Positions 38,909 through 50,956 of a DNA stretch of 64,000 nt are shown piece after piece. Source of the DNA: Osmia lignaria lignaria (Eukaryota > Arthropoda > Insecta > Hymenoptera > Megachilidae); assembly GCF_051020975.1 (NCBI RefSeq), contig NW_027478167.1, forward strand, positions 3,906,001-3,970,000, in the 5' to 3' direction. A model generated the notes under the pieces. That model was not told the origin of the DNA. It saw only the letters and a program-made list of their open reading frames with translations, and made no database searches. Each line of letters opens with the position of its first letter. Position 1 is the stretch's first letter. The position numbers were made by a program, and so were the translations under genes.

Positions 38909-40520
38909 TAAATATCTTGATATATCTCGAGAACTACGCATCTGATCAAAAAATATCATAGAACATGAAAAGTAGGAAACTTAATTCTCTACAAAAAAGG
39001 TCTCTTAACATTTTGCCATAGCTCGCTTCGTTTCCGAGATATTTGCTGATTTATCACAAGGGAAGGGGCCTGACGGACATATTTCGAGATATTTCTTCTT
39101 CTTGTTGTTCTTCTTCTGCACAGCTAAACTGGAAGTGGCATTTCCAGCTCGCAATAGTGCAGAGTTATCTCAAGGAAAGGGGCCACGGTGTTTCTGTACC
39201 TCTATTATGTTGGTGCGGCTTCGGAACTTTTAAACATCTCGATATATCTCGAAAACTACGCTTCTGATCAAAAAATATCATAGAACATAAATTGTAGGAA
39301 ACATAATTCTCTACAAAAAAGGTCTCTTAAGATTTTGCCATGGCTCGCTTCGTTTCCGAGATATTTGCAGATATATCTCAAGGGAAGGGGCCTGACGGAC
39401 ATATTTCGAGATATTTCTTCTTCTTGTTGTTCTTCTTCTGCACAGCTAAGCTGGAAGTGGCATTTGCAGCTCGCAATAGTGCAGAGTTATCTCAAAGAAA
39501 GGGGCCACGGTGTTTCTGTATTTCTATTATGTTGGTGCGGCTTCGGAACTTTTAAATACCTCGATATATCTCGAAAACTACGGTTCTGATCAAAAAATAT
39601 CATAGAACATAAATTGTAGGAAACATAATTCTCTACAAAAAAGGTCGCTTAACATTTTGCCATAGCTCGCTTCGTTTCCGAGATATGTGCAGATTTATCT
39701 CAAGGGAAGGGGCCTGACGGACATATTTCGAGATATTTCTTCTTCTTGTTGTTCTTCTTCTGCACAGCTAAGCTGGAAGTGGAATTTGCAGCTCGCAATA
39801 GTGCAGAGTTATCTCAAAGAAAGGGGCCACGGTGTTTCTGTATTTCTATTATGTTGGTGCGGCTTCGGAACTTTTAAATATCTCGATATATCTCGAAAAC
39901 TACGCTTCTGATCAAAAAATATCATAGAACATAAATTGTAGGATACATAATTCTCTACAAAAAAGGTCTCTTAGCGTTTTGCCATGGCTCGCTTCGTTTC
40001 CGAGATATTTGCAGATATATCTCAAGGGAAGGGGCCTGACGGACATATTTCGAGATATTTCTTCTTCTTGTTGTTCTTCTTCTGCACAGCTAAGCTGGAA
40101 GTGGCATTCGCAGCTCGCAATAGTGCAGAGTTATCTCAAAGAAAGGGACCACGGTGTTTCTGTATCTCTACTATGTTGGTGCGGCTTCGGAACTTTTAAA
40201 TAGCTTGATATATCTCGAGAACTACGCATCTGATCAAAAAATATCATAGAATATAAAAAGTAGGAAACTTAATTTTCTACAAAAAAGGTCTCTTAACATT
40301 TTGCCATAGCTCGCTTCGTTTCCGAGATATTTGCAGATATATCTCAAGGGAAGGGGCCTGACGGACATATTTCGAGATATTTCTTCTTCTTGTTGTTCTT
40401 CTTCTGCACAGCTAAGCTGGAAGTGGCATTTGCGGCTCGCACTAGTGCAGAGTTATCTCAAAGAAAGGGGCCACGGTGTTTCTGTATCTCTATTATGTTG
40501 GTGCGGCTTCGGAACTTTTA
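38909..40520 (+). repeat. 1610-bp five-monomer repeat, copy 2
   Basis: This is the partner of the preceding unit. Visible differences are few: tttaaatacctcg (39553) against aaatatctcg, aggatacat (39941) against aggaaacat, gcatctcatc (37330) against gcatctgatc, and cttctttttgttc (38776) against cttcttgttgttc. The match ends near 40520, where aatatttcgatat replaces aatatcttgatat. Confidence 0.86.
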
Positions 40521-40542
40521 AATATTTCGATATATCTCGATA

Positions 40543-41186
40543 ACTACGCTTCTGATCAAAAAATATCATAGAACATAAATTGTAGGAAACATAATTCTCT
40601 ACAAAAAAGGTCTCTTAACATTTTGCCATAGCTCGCTTCGTTTCCGAGATATTTGCAGATATATCTCAAGGGAAGGGGCCTGACGGACATATTTCGAGAT
40701 ATTTCTTCTTCTTGTTGTTCTTCTTCTGTACAGCTAAGCTGGAAGTGGCATTTGCGGCTCGCACTAGTGCAGAGTTATCTCAAAGAAAGGGGCCACGGTG
40801 TTTCTGTATCTCTATTATGTTGGTGCGGCTTCGGAACTTTTAAATATCTCGATATATCTCGATAACTACGCTTCTGATCAAAAAATATCATAGAACATAA
40901 ATTGTAGGAAACATAATTCTCTACAAAAAAGGTCTCTTAACATTTTGCCATAGCTCGCTTCGTTTCCGAGATATTTGCAGATATATCTCAAGGGAAGGGG
41001 CCTGACGGACATATTTCGAGATATTTCTTCTTCTTGTTGTTCTTCTTCTGTACAGCTAAGCTGGAAGTGGCATTTGCGGCTCGCACTAGTGCAGAGTTAT
41101 CTCAAAGAAAGGGGCCACGGTGTTTCTGTATCTCTATTATGTTGGTGCGGCTTCGGAACTTTTAAATATCTCGATATATCTCGATA
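40543..41186 (+). repeat. Two identical adjacent monomers
   Basis: The 322 bases at 40543-40864 and 40865-41186 read the same throughout, including the uncommon tctgtacagc and tctcgataactacg. The monomer before (40331) differs from them only by ctgcacagc and aatatttcg in the part compared. This is a recent single-monomer duplication. The cgataac change ends the 74-codon frame four codons early in all three. Confidence 0.85.
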
Positions 41187-44100
41187 ACTACGCTTCTGAT
41201 CAAAAAATATCATAGAACATAAATTGTAGGAAACATAATTCTCTACAAAAAAGGTCTCTGAACATTTTGCCATAGCTCGCTTCGTTTCCGAGATATTTGC
41301 AGATATATCTCAAGGGAAGGGGCCTGACGGACATATTTCGAGATATTTCTTCTTCTTGTTGTTCTTCTTCTGCACAGCTAAACTGGAAGTGGCATTTCCA
41401 GCTCGCAATAGTGCAGAGTTATCTCAAAGAAAGGGGCCACGGTGTTTCTGAATCTCTATTATGTTGGTGCGGCTTCGGAACTTTTAAATATCTCGATATA
41501 TCTCGAAAACTACGCTTCTGATCAAAAAATATCATAGAACATAAATTGTAGGAAACATGGTTCTCTACAAAAAAGGTCTGTTAACATTTTGCCATAGCTC
41601 GCTTCGTTTCCGAGATATTTGCAGATATATCTCAAGGGAAGGGGCCTGACGGACATATTTCGAGATATTTCTTCTTCTTGTTGTTCTTCTTCTGCACAGC
41701 TAAGCTGGAAGTGGCATTTGCGGCTCGCACTAGTGCAGAGTTATCTCAAAGAAAGGGGCCACGGTGTTTCTGTATCTCTATTATGTTGGTGCGGCTTCGG
41801 AACTTTTAAATATCTTGATATATCTCGAGAACTACGCATCTGATCAAAAAATATCATAGAACGTAAAAAGTAGGAAACTTAATTCTCTACAAATAAAGTC
41901 TCTTAACATTTTGCCATAGCTCGCTTCGCTTCCGAGATATTTGCAGATATATCTCAAGGGAAGGGGCCTGACGGACATATTTCGAGATATTTCTTCTTCT
42001 TGTAGTTCTTCTTCTGCACAGCTAAACTGGAAGTGGCATTTCCAGCTCGCAATAGTGCAGAGTTATCTCAAAGAAAGGGGCCACGGTGTTTCTGAATCTC
42101 TATTATGTTGGTGCGGCTTCGGAACTTTTAAATATCTCGATATATCTCGAAAACTACGCTTCTGATCAAAAAATATCATAGAACATAAATTGTAGGAAAC
42201 ATGGTTCTCTACAAAAAAGGTCTCTTAACATTTTGCCATAGCTCGCTTCGTTTCCGAGATATTTGCAGATATATCTCAAGGGAAGGGGCCTGACGGACAT
42301 ATTTCGAGATATTTCTTCTTCTTGTTGTTCTTCTTCTGCACAGCTAAGCTGGAAGTGGCATTTGCGGCTCGCACTAGTGCAGAGTTATCTCAAAGAAAGG
42401 GGCCACGGTGTTTCTGTATCTCTATTATGTTGGTGCGGCTTCGGAACTTTTAAATATCTTTATATATCTCGAGAACTACGCATCTGATCAAAAAATATCA
42501 TAGAACATAAAAAGTAGGAAACTTCATTCTCTACCAAAAAGGTCTCTTAACATTTTGCCATAGCTCGCTTCGTTTCTGAGATATATGCAGATTTATCTCA
42601 AGGGAAGGGGTCTGACGGACATATTTCGAGATATTTCTTCTTCTTGTTGTTCTTCTTCTGCACAGCTAAGCTGGAAGTGGCATTTGCAGCTCGCAATAGT
42701 GCAGAGTTATCTCAAAGAAAGGGGCCACGGTGTTTCTGTATCTCTATTATGTTGGTGCGGCTTCGGAACTTTTAAATATCTTGATATATCTCGAGAACTA
42801 CGCATCTGATCAAAAAATATCATAGAACGTAAAAAGTAGGAAACTTAATTCTCTACAAATAAAGTCTCTTAACATTTTGCCATAGCTCGCTTCGCTTCCG
42901 AGATATTTGCAGATATATCTCAAGGGAAGGGGCCTGACGGACATATTTCGAGATATTTCTTCTTCTTGTAGTTCTTCTTCTGCACAGCGAAACTGGAAGT
43001 GGCATTTCCAGCTCGCAATAGTGCAGAGTTATCTCAAAGAAAGGGGCCACGGTGTTTCTGTATCTCTATTATGTTGGTGCGGCTTCGGAACTTTTAAATA
43101 TCTCGATATATCTCGAAAACTACGCTTCTGATCAAAAAATATCATAGAACATAAATTGTAGGAAACATAATTCTCTACAAAAAAGGTCTCTTAACATTTT
43201 GCCATAGCTCGTTTCGTTTCCGAGATATTTGCAGATATATCTCAAGGGAAGGGGCCTGACGGACATATTTCGAGATATTTCTTCTTCTTGTTGTTCTTCT
43301 TCTGCACAGCTAAGCTGGAAGTGGCATTCGCAGCTCGCAATATTGCAGAGTTATCTCAAAGAAAGGGACCACGGTGTTTCTGTATCTCTATTATGTTGGT
43401 GCGGCTTCGGAACTTTTAAATATCTTGATATATCTCGAGAACTACGCATCTGATCAAAAAATATCATAGAACATAAAAAGTAGGAAACTTAATTCGCTAC
43501 AAAAAAGGTCTCTAAACATTTTGCCATAGCTCGCTTCGTTTCCGAGATATTTGCAGATTTATCTCAATGGAAGGGGCCTGACGGACATATTTCGAGATAT
43601 TTCTTCTTCTTGTTGTTCTTCTTCTGCACAGCTATGCTGGAGGTGGCATTTGCAGCTCGCAATAGTGCAGAGTTATCTCAAAGAAAGGGACCACGGTGTT
43701 TCTGTATCTCTATTATGTTGGTGCGGCTTCGGAACTTTTAAATATCTTGATATATCTCGAGAACTACGCATCTGATCAAAAAATATCATAGAACATAAAA
43801 AGTAGGAAACGTAATTCTCTACAAAAAAGGTCTCTTAACATTTTGCCATAGCTCGCTTCGTTTCCGAGATATTTGCAGATTTATCTCAAGGGAAGGGGCC
43901 TGACGGACATATTTCGAGATATTTCTTCTTCTTGTTGTTCTTCTTCTGCACAGCTAAGCTGGAAGTGGCATTTGCGGCTCGCACTAGTGCAGAGTTATCT
44001 CAAAGAAAGGGGCCACGGTGTTTCTGTATCTCTATTATGTTGGTGCGGCTTCGGAACTTTTAAATATCTCGATATATCTCGATAACTACGCTTCTGATCA

Positions 44101-45483
44101 AAAAATATCATAGAACATAAATTGTAGGAAACATAATTCTCTACAAAAAAGGTCTCTTAACATTTTGCCATAGCTCGCTTCGTTTCCGAGATATTTGCAG
44201 ATATATCTCAAGGGAAGGGGCCTGACGGACATATTTCGAGATATTTCTTCTTCTTGTTGTTCTTCTTCTGCACAGCTAAACTGGAAGCGGCATTTCCAGC
44301 TCGCAATTGTGCAGAGTTATCTCAAAGAAAGGGGCCACGGTGTTTCTGAATCTCTATTATGTTGGTGCGGCTTCGGAACTTTTAAATATCTCGATATATC
44401 TCGAAAACTACGCTTCTGATCAAAAAATATCATAGAACATAAATTGTAGGAAACATGGTTCTCTACAAAAAAGGTCTCTTAACATTTTGCCATAGCTCGC
44501 TTCGTTTCCGAGATATTTGCAGATATATCTCAAGGGAAGGGGCCTGACGGACATATTTCGAGATATTTCTTCTTCTTGTTGTTCTTCTTCTGCACAGCTA
44601 AGCTGGAAGTGGCATTTGCGGCTCGCACTAGTGCAGAGTTATCTCAAAGAAAGGGGCCACGGTGTTTCTGTATCTCTATTATGTTGGTGCGGCTTCGGAA
44701 CTTTTAAATATCTTGATATATCTCGAGAACTACGCATCTGATCAAAAAATATCATAGGACATAAAAAGTAGGAAACTTCATTCTCTACCAAAAAGGTCTC
44801 TTAACATTTTGCCATAGCTCGCTTCGTTTCCGAGATATATGCAGATTTATCTCAAGGGAAGGGGTCTGACGGACATATTTCGAGATATTTCTTCTTCTTG
44901 TTGTTCTTCTTCTGCACAGCTAAGCTGGAAGTGGCATTTGCAGCTCGCAATAGTGCAGAGTTATCTCAAAGAAAGGGGCCACGGTGTTTCTGTATCTCTA
45001 TTATGTTGGTGCGGCTTCGGAACTTTTAAATATCTCGATATATCTCGAAAACTACGCTTCTGATCAAAAAATATCATAGAACATAAATTGTAGGAAACAT
45101 AATTCTCTACAAAAAAGGTCTCTTAACATTTTGCCATAGCTCGTTTCGTTTCCGAGATATTTGCAGATATATCTCAAGGGAAGGGGCCTGACGGACATAT
45201 TTCGAGATATTTCTTCTTCTTGTTGTTCTTCTTCTGCACAGCTAAACTGGAAGTGGCATTTCCAGCTCGCAATAGCGCAGAGTTATCTCAAAGAAAGGGG
45301 CCACGGTGTTTCTGTATCTCTATTATGTTGGTGCGGCTTCGGAACTTTTAAATATCTTGATACATCTCGAGAACTACGCATCTGATCAAAAAATATCATA
45401 GAACATAAAAAGTAGGAAACTTAATTCTCTACAAAAAAGGTCTCTTAACATTTTGCCATAGCTCGCTTCGTTTCCGAGATATT

Positions 45484-45624
45484 TGCAGATTTATCTCAAG
45501 GGAAGGGGCCTGACGGACATATTTCGAGATATTTCTTCTTCTTGTTGTTCTTCTTCTGCACAGCTAAGCTGGAAGTGGCATTTGCAGCTCGCAATAGTGC
45601 AGAGTTATCTCAAAGAAAGGGGCC
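45484..45624 (+). repeat. Internal direct duplication inside the monomer (114-bp spacing)
   Basis: Within each monomer the segment at 45484-45510 (tgcagatttatctcaagg and following bases) matches 45598-45624 (tgcagagttatctcaaag and following bases) at 24 of 27 positions. Similarity continues weakly upstream: tttgccatagctcgc compares with tttgcagctcgc after a 3-base gap. A third, more diverged relative may be the atatctcgagaactac segment near 45690. The spacing of 114 bp is a multiple of three, so both halves read in the same frame (QIYLKGRG against QSYLKERG). The present monomer therefore looks like the product of an older, shorter repeat plus diverged sequence. Confidence 0.85.
45532..45557 (+). 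repeat. Pyrimidine-rich TTC/TTG tract in every monomer
   Basis: About 26 bases are built of TTC and TTG triplets, with only two purines (the Gs of TTGTTG). This is the site of the only multi-base length change in the window: the 15-bp deletions at about 56.16, 58.40, 60.32 and 63.85 kb remove one TTGTTGTTC-type block here. That fits replication slippage between the flanking TTCTTC runs. Variants of the tract (ttgttcttgttgtgcttc type in the 5-23 kb region, and ttgttgaacttc at 30.1, 32.0, 34.3 and 36.2 kb) mark monomer families. Confidence 0.8.
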
Positions 45625-46029
45625 ACGGTGTTTCTGTATCTCTATTATGTTGGTGCGGCTTCGGAACTTTTAAATATCTTGATATATCTCGAGAACTACG
45701 CATCTGATCAAAAAATATCATAGAACATAAAAAGTAGGAAACTTAATTCTCTACAAAAAAGGTCTCTTAACATTTTGCCATAGCTCGCTTCGTTTCCGAG
45801 ATATTTGCAGATTTATCTCAAGGGAAGGGGCCTGACGGACATATTTCGAGATATTTCTTCTTCTTGTTGTTCTTCTTCTGCACAGCTAAGCTGGAAGTGG
45901 CATTTGCAGCTCGCAATAGTGCAGAGTTATCTCAAAGAAAGAGGCCACGGTGTTTCTGTATCTCTATTATGTTGGTGCGGCTTCGGAACTTTTAAATATC
46001 TTGATATATCTCGAGAACTACGCATCTGA

Positions 46030-46680
46030 TCAAAAAATATCATAGAACATAAAAAGTAGGAAACTTAATTCTCTACAAAAAAGGTCTCTCAACATTTTGC
46101 CATAGCTCGCTTCGTTTCCGAGATATTTGCAGATATATCTCAAGGGAAGGGGCCTGACGGACATATTTCGAGATATTTCTTCTTCTTGTTGTTCTTCTTC
46201 TGCACAGCTAAGCTGGAAGTGGCATTTGCAGCTCGCAATAGTGCAGAGTTATCTCAAAGAAAGAGGCCACGATGTTTCTGTACCTCTATTATGTTGGTGC
46301 GGCTTCGGAACTTTTAAATATCTCGATATATCTCGAAAACTACGCTTCTGATCAAAAAATATCATAAAACATAACTTGTAGGAAACATAATTCTCTACAA
46401 AAAAGGTCTCTTAACATTTTGCCATAGCTCGCTTCGTTTCCGAGATATTTGCAGATATATCTCAAGGGAAGGGGCCTGACGGACATATTTCGAGATATTT
46501 CTTCTTCTTGTTGTTCTTCTTCTGCACAGCTAAACTGGAAGTGGCATTTCCAGCTCGCAATAGTGCAGAGTTATCTGAAAGAAAGCGGCCACGGTGTTTC
46601 TGTATCTCTATTATGTTGGTGCGGCTTCGGAACTTTTAAATATCTTGATATATCTCGAGAACTACGCATCTGATCAAAAA
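46030..46680 (+). repeat. Dispersed two-monomer block (ccacgatg + gaaagcggcc), copy 1 of 4
   Basis: A monomer with gaggccacgatg and gtacctctatt is always followed by one with tatctgaaagaaagcgg. The pair occurs at 46127/46449, 49025/49347, 49991/50313 and 52889/53211. The first two pairs share cataaaacataacttg. The last two share cggcttcgggac and catagaacataacttg. Each of these two sub-pairs is separated by 2898 bp (nine monomers), so an older pair has been duplicated at least twice. Confidence 0.82.
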
Positions 46681-49600
46681 ATATCATACAACATAAAAAG
46701 TAGGAAACTTAATTCTCTACAAATAAGGTCTCTTAACATTTTGCCATAGCTCGCTTCGTTTCCGAGATATTTGCAGATTTATCTCAAGGGAAGGGGCCTG
46801 ACGGACATATTTCGAGATATTTCTTCTTCTTGTTGTTCTTCTTCTGCACAGCTAAGCTGGAAGTGGCATTTGCAGCTCGCAATAGTGCAGAGTTATCTCA
46901 AAGAAAGCGGCCACGGTGTTTCTGTATCTCTATTATGTTGGTGCGGCTTCGGAACTTTTAAATATCTCGATATATCTCGAAAACTACGCTTCTGATCAAA
47001 AAATATCATAGAACATAAATTGTAGGAAACATAATTCTCTACAAAAAAGGTCTCTTAACATTTTGCCATAGCTCGTTTCGTTTCCGAGATATTTGCAGAT
47101 ATATCTCAAGGGAAGGGGCCTGACGGACATATTTCGAGATATTTCTTCTTCTTGTTGTTCTTCTTCTGCACAGCTAAACTGGAAGTGGCATTTCCAGCTC
47201 GCAATAGCGCAGAGTTATCTCAAAGAAAGGGGCCACGGTGTTTCTGTATCTCTATTATGTTGGTGCGGCTTCGGAACTTTTAAATATCTTGATACATCTC
47301 GAGAACTACGCATCTGATCAAAAAATATCATAGAACATAAAAAGTAGGAAACTTAATTCTCTGCAAAAAAGGTCTCTTAACATTTTGCCATAGCTCGCTT
47401 CGTTTCCGAGATATTTGCAGATTTATCTCAAGGGAAGGGGCCTGACGGACATATTTCGAGATATTTCTTCTTCTTGTTGTTCTTCTTCTGCACAGCTAAG
47501 CTGGAAGTGGCATTTGCAGCTCGCAATAGTGCAGAGTTATCTCAAAGAAAGGGGCCACGGTGTTTCTGTATCTCTATTATGTTGGTGCGGCTTCGGAACT
47601 TTTAAATATCTTGATATATCTCGAGAACTACGCATCTGATCAAAAAATATCATAGAACATAAAAAGTAGGAAACTTAATTCTCTACAAAAAAGGTCTCTT
47701 AACATTTTGCCATAGCTCGCTTCGTTTCCGAGATATTTGCAGATTTATCTCAAGGGAAGGGGCCTGACGGACATATTTCGAGATATTTCTTCTTCTTGTT
47801 GTTCTTCTTCTGCACAGCTAAGCTGGAAGTGGCATTTGCAGCTCGCAATAGTGCAGAGTTATCTCAAAGAAAGCGGCCACGGTGTTTCTGTATCTCTATT
47901 ATGTTGGTGCGGCTTCGGAACTTTTAAATATCTTGATATATCTCGAGAACTACGCATCTGATCAAAAAATATCGTAGAACATAAAAAGTAGGAAACTTAA
48001 TTCTCTACAAAAAAGGTCTCTTAACATTTTGCCATAGCTCGCTTCGTTTCCGAGATATTTGCATATTTATCTCGAGGGAAGGGGCCTGACGGACATATTT
48101 CGAGATATTTCTTCTTCTTGTTGTTCTTCTTCTGCACAGCTAAGCTGGAAGTGGCATTTGCGGCTCGCACTAGTGCAGAGTTAGCTCAAAGAAAGGGGCC
48201 ACGGTGTTTCTGTATCTCTATTATGTTGGTGCGGCTTCGGAACTTTTAAATATCTTGATATATCTCGAGAACTACGCATCTGATCAAAAAATATCATAGA
48301 ACATAAAAAGTAGGAAACTTCATTCTCTACCAAAAAGGTCTCTTAACATTTTGCCATAGCTCGCTTCGTTTCCGAGATATATGCAGATGTATCTCAAGGG
48401 AAGGGGCCTGACGGACATATTTCGAGATATTTCTTCTTCTTGTTGTTCTTCTTCTGCACAGCTAAGCTGGAAGTGGCATTTGCAGCTCGCAATAGTGCAG
48501 AGTTATCTCAAAGAAAGAGGCCACGGTGTTTCTGTATCTCTATTATGTTGGTGCGGCTTCGGAACTTTTAAATATCTTGATATATCTCGAGAACTACGCA
48601 TCTGATCAAAAAATATCATAGAACATAAAAAGTAGGAAACTTAATTCTCTACAAAAAAGGTCTCTTAACATTTTGCCATAGCTCTCCTCGTTTCCGAGAT
48701 ATTTGCAGATTTATCTCGAGGGAAGGGGCCTGACGGACATATTTCGAGATATTTCTTCTTCTTGTTGTTCTTCTTCTGCACAGCTAAGCTGGAAGTGGCA
48801 TTTGCGGCTCGCACTAGTGCAGAGTTATCTCAAAGAAAGGGGCCACGGTGTTTCTGTATCTCTATTATGTTGGTGCGGCTTCGGAACTTTTAAATATCTC
48901 GATATATCTCGAAAACTACGCTTCTGATCAAAAAATATCATAGAACATAAAAAGTAGGAAACTTAATTCTCTACAAAAAAGGTCTCTCAACATTTTGCCA
49001 TAGCTCGCTTCGTTTCCGAGATATTTGCAGATATATCTCAAGGGAAGGGGCCTGACGGACATATTTCGAGATATTTCTTCTTCTTGTTGTTCTTCTTCTG
49101 CACAGCTAAGCTGGAAGTGGCATTTGCAGCTCGCAATAGTGCAGAGTTATCTCAAAGAAAGAGGCCACGATGTTTCTGTACCTCTATTATGTTGGTGCGG
49201 CTTCGGAACTTTTAAATATCTCGATATATCTCGAAAACTACGCTTCTGATCAAAAAATATCATAAAACATAACTTGTAGGAAACATAATTCTCTACAAAA
49301 AAGGTCTCTTAACATTTTGCCATAGCTCGCTTCGTTTCCGAGATATTTGCAGATATATCTCAAGGGAAGGGGCCTGACGGACATATTTCGAGATATTTCT
49401 TCTTCTTGTTGTTCTTCTTCTGCACAGCTAAACTGGAAGTGGCATTTCCAGCTCGCAATAGTGCAGAGTTATCTGAAAGAAAGCGGCCACGGTGTTTCTG
49501 TATCTCTATTATGTTGGTGCGGCTTCGGAACTTTTAAATATCTTGATATATCTCGAGAACTACGCATCTGATCAAAAAATATCGTAGAACATAAAAAGTA

Positions 49601-50956
49601 GGAAACTTAATTCTCTACAAAAAAGGTCTCTTAACATTTTGCCATAGCTCGCTTCGTTTCCGAGATATTTGCAGATTTATCTCAAGGAAAGGGGCCTGAC
49701 GGACATATTTCGAGATATTTCTTCTTCTTGTTGTTCTTCTTCTGCACAGCTAAGCTGGAAGTGGCATTTGCAGCTCGCAATAGTGCAGAGTTATCTCAAA
49801 GAAAGGGGCCACGGTGTTTCTGTATCTCTATTATGTTGGTGCGGCTTCGGAACTTTTAAATATCTTGATATATCTCGAGAACTACGCATCTGATCAAAAA
49901 ATATCATAGAACATAAAAAGTAGGAAACTTAATTCTCTACAAAAAAGGTCTCTTAACATTTTGCCATAGCTCGCTTCGTTTCCGAGATATTTGCAGATTT
50001 ATCTCAAGGGAAGGGGCCTGACGGACATATTTCGAGATATTTCTTCTTCTTGTTGTTCTTCTTCTGCACAGCTAAGCTGGAAGTGGCATTTGCAGCTCGC
50101 AATAGTGCAGAGTTATCTCAAAGAAAGAGGCCACGATGTTTCTGTACCTCTATTATGTTGGTGCGGCTTCGGGACTTTTAAATATCTCGATATATCTCGA
50201 AAACTACGCTTCTGATCAAAAAATATCATAGAACATAACTTGTAGGAAACATAATTCTCTACAACAAAGGTCTCTTAACATTTTGCCATAGCTCGCTTCG
50301 TTTCCGAGATATTTGCAGATATATCTCAAGGGAAGGGGCCTGACGGACATATTTCGAGATATTTCTTCTTCTTGTTGTTCTTCTTCTGCACAGCTAAACT
50401 GGAAGTGGCATTTCCAGCTCGCAATAGTGCAGAGTTATCTGAAAGAAAGCGGCCACGGTGTTTCTGTATCTCTATTATGTTGGTGCGGCTTCGGAACTTT
50501 TAAATATCTTGATATATCTCGAGAACTACGCATCTGATCAAAAAATATCATAGAACATAAAAAGTAGGAAACTTAATTCTCTACAAATAAGGTCTCTTAA
50601 CATTTTGCCATAGCTCGCTTCGTTTCCGAGATATTTGCAGATTTATCTCAAGGGAAGGGGCCTAACGGACATATTTCGAGATATTTCTTCTTCTTGTTGT
50701 TCTTCTTCTGCACAGCTAAGCTGGAAGTGGCATTTGCAGCTCGCAATAGTGCAGAGTTATCTCAAAGAAAGGGGCCACGGTGTTTCTGTATCTCTATTAT
50801 GTTGGTGCGGCTTCGGAACTTTTAAATATCTCGATATATCTCGAAAACTACGCTTCTGATCAAAAAATATCATAGAACATAAATTGTAGGAAACATAATT
50901 CTCTACAAAAAAGGTCTCTTAACATTTTGCCATAGCTCGTTTCGTTTCCGAGATAT

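Larger units (their letters stand above)
22950..40540 (+). repeat. Zone II: intermediate diversity, CCATGG-bearing monomers
   Basis: Monomers start at 23267 to 40331 (the one at 22945 opens the zone). Zone-specific variants are CCATGG at about 24206, 27426, 27748, 29036, 33221, 35474, 37728, 38372, 39338 and 39982. Others are gtggaatttgcag, gatttatcccaagg, gctgatttatcacaagg, aaaaaacgtctc, tctgaatctc and ttgttgaacttc. Two linked downstream variants alternate: cttctg followed by aaattgtaggaaacat, and catctg followed by aaaaagtaggaaactt, with some recombinants. Confidence 0.82.
45483..45707 (+). other. Recurrent 74-codon open frame of the monomer; not called as a gene
   Basis: This frame reads from TTG (ATG or GTG in some copies) to a TGA inside tctgatcaa. 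The product would be 74 residues, cysteine- and serine-rich near residues 19-25 (SSSCCSSSAQ), then SWKWHLQLA, SYLKERGHG, LLCWCGFG and KYLDIS. I recognise no domain, signal peptide or catalytic motif. The frame is closed just upstream by TAG in ccatag. Of 199 copies, 23 are broken by stops and 3 are shortened at the start (14281, 18143, 22650). Four copies end four codons early because of cgataac (40331, 40653, 40975, 43873). The usual start is TTG, there is no promoter or splice context, and broken copies have spread with the higher-order repeats. Openness is best explained by low divergence among copies. Coding by chance-derived transcripts is not excluded. Confidence 0.6.
45483..45804 (+). 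repeat. Representative 322-bp monomer (majority type)
   Basis: This copy is close to the majority sequence of the homogeneous zone and serves as a reference. It has 126 G+C of 322 (39%). It starts with ttgcagatttatctcaag, then tttcgagatatttc, a pyrimidine-rich tract (about 45532-45557), cagctaagctggaag, tttgcagctcgcaatag, the second copy of the internal duplication, tgcggcttcggaac, tatatctcgagaactacg, a TGATCA site, two A6 runs and ttttgccatagctcgc. Sites useful as markers are TGATCA (BclI) and TTTAAA (DraI) in most copies, CTCGAG (XhoI) in the variants ending gagaactac, and ACTAGT (SpeI) in the variants with gcactagtgc. The neighbour at 45805-46126 is nearly identical. Confidence 0.95.

Noticed and set aside
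45690..45800. A6 tracts (gatcaaaaaatatc, ctacaaaaaagg) as phased curved DNA
   Set aside because: The two A6 runs are 45 bp apart and an A5 run lies between at 19 and 26 bp, which is not a clean multiple of the helical repeat. No curvature claim is supported.
45785..45804. CENP-B-box-like sequence around cttcgtttccgagatat
   Set aside because: It has TTCG but lacks the required downstream A and CGGG positions of the known box.
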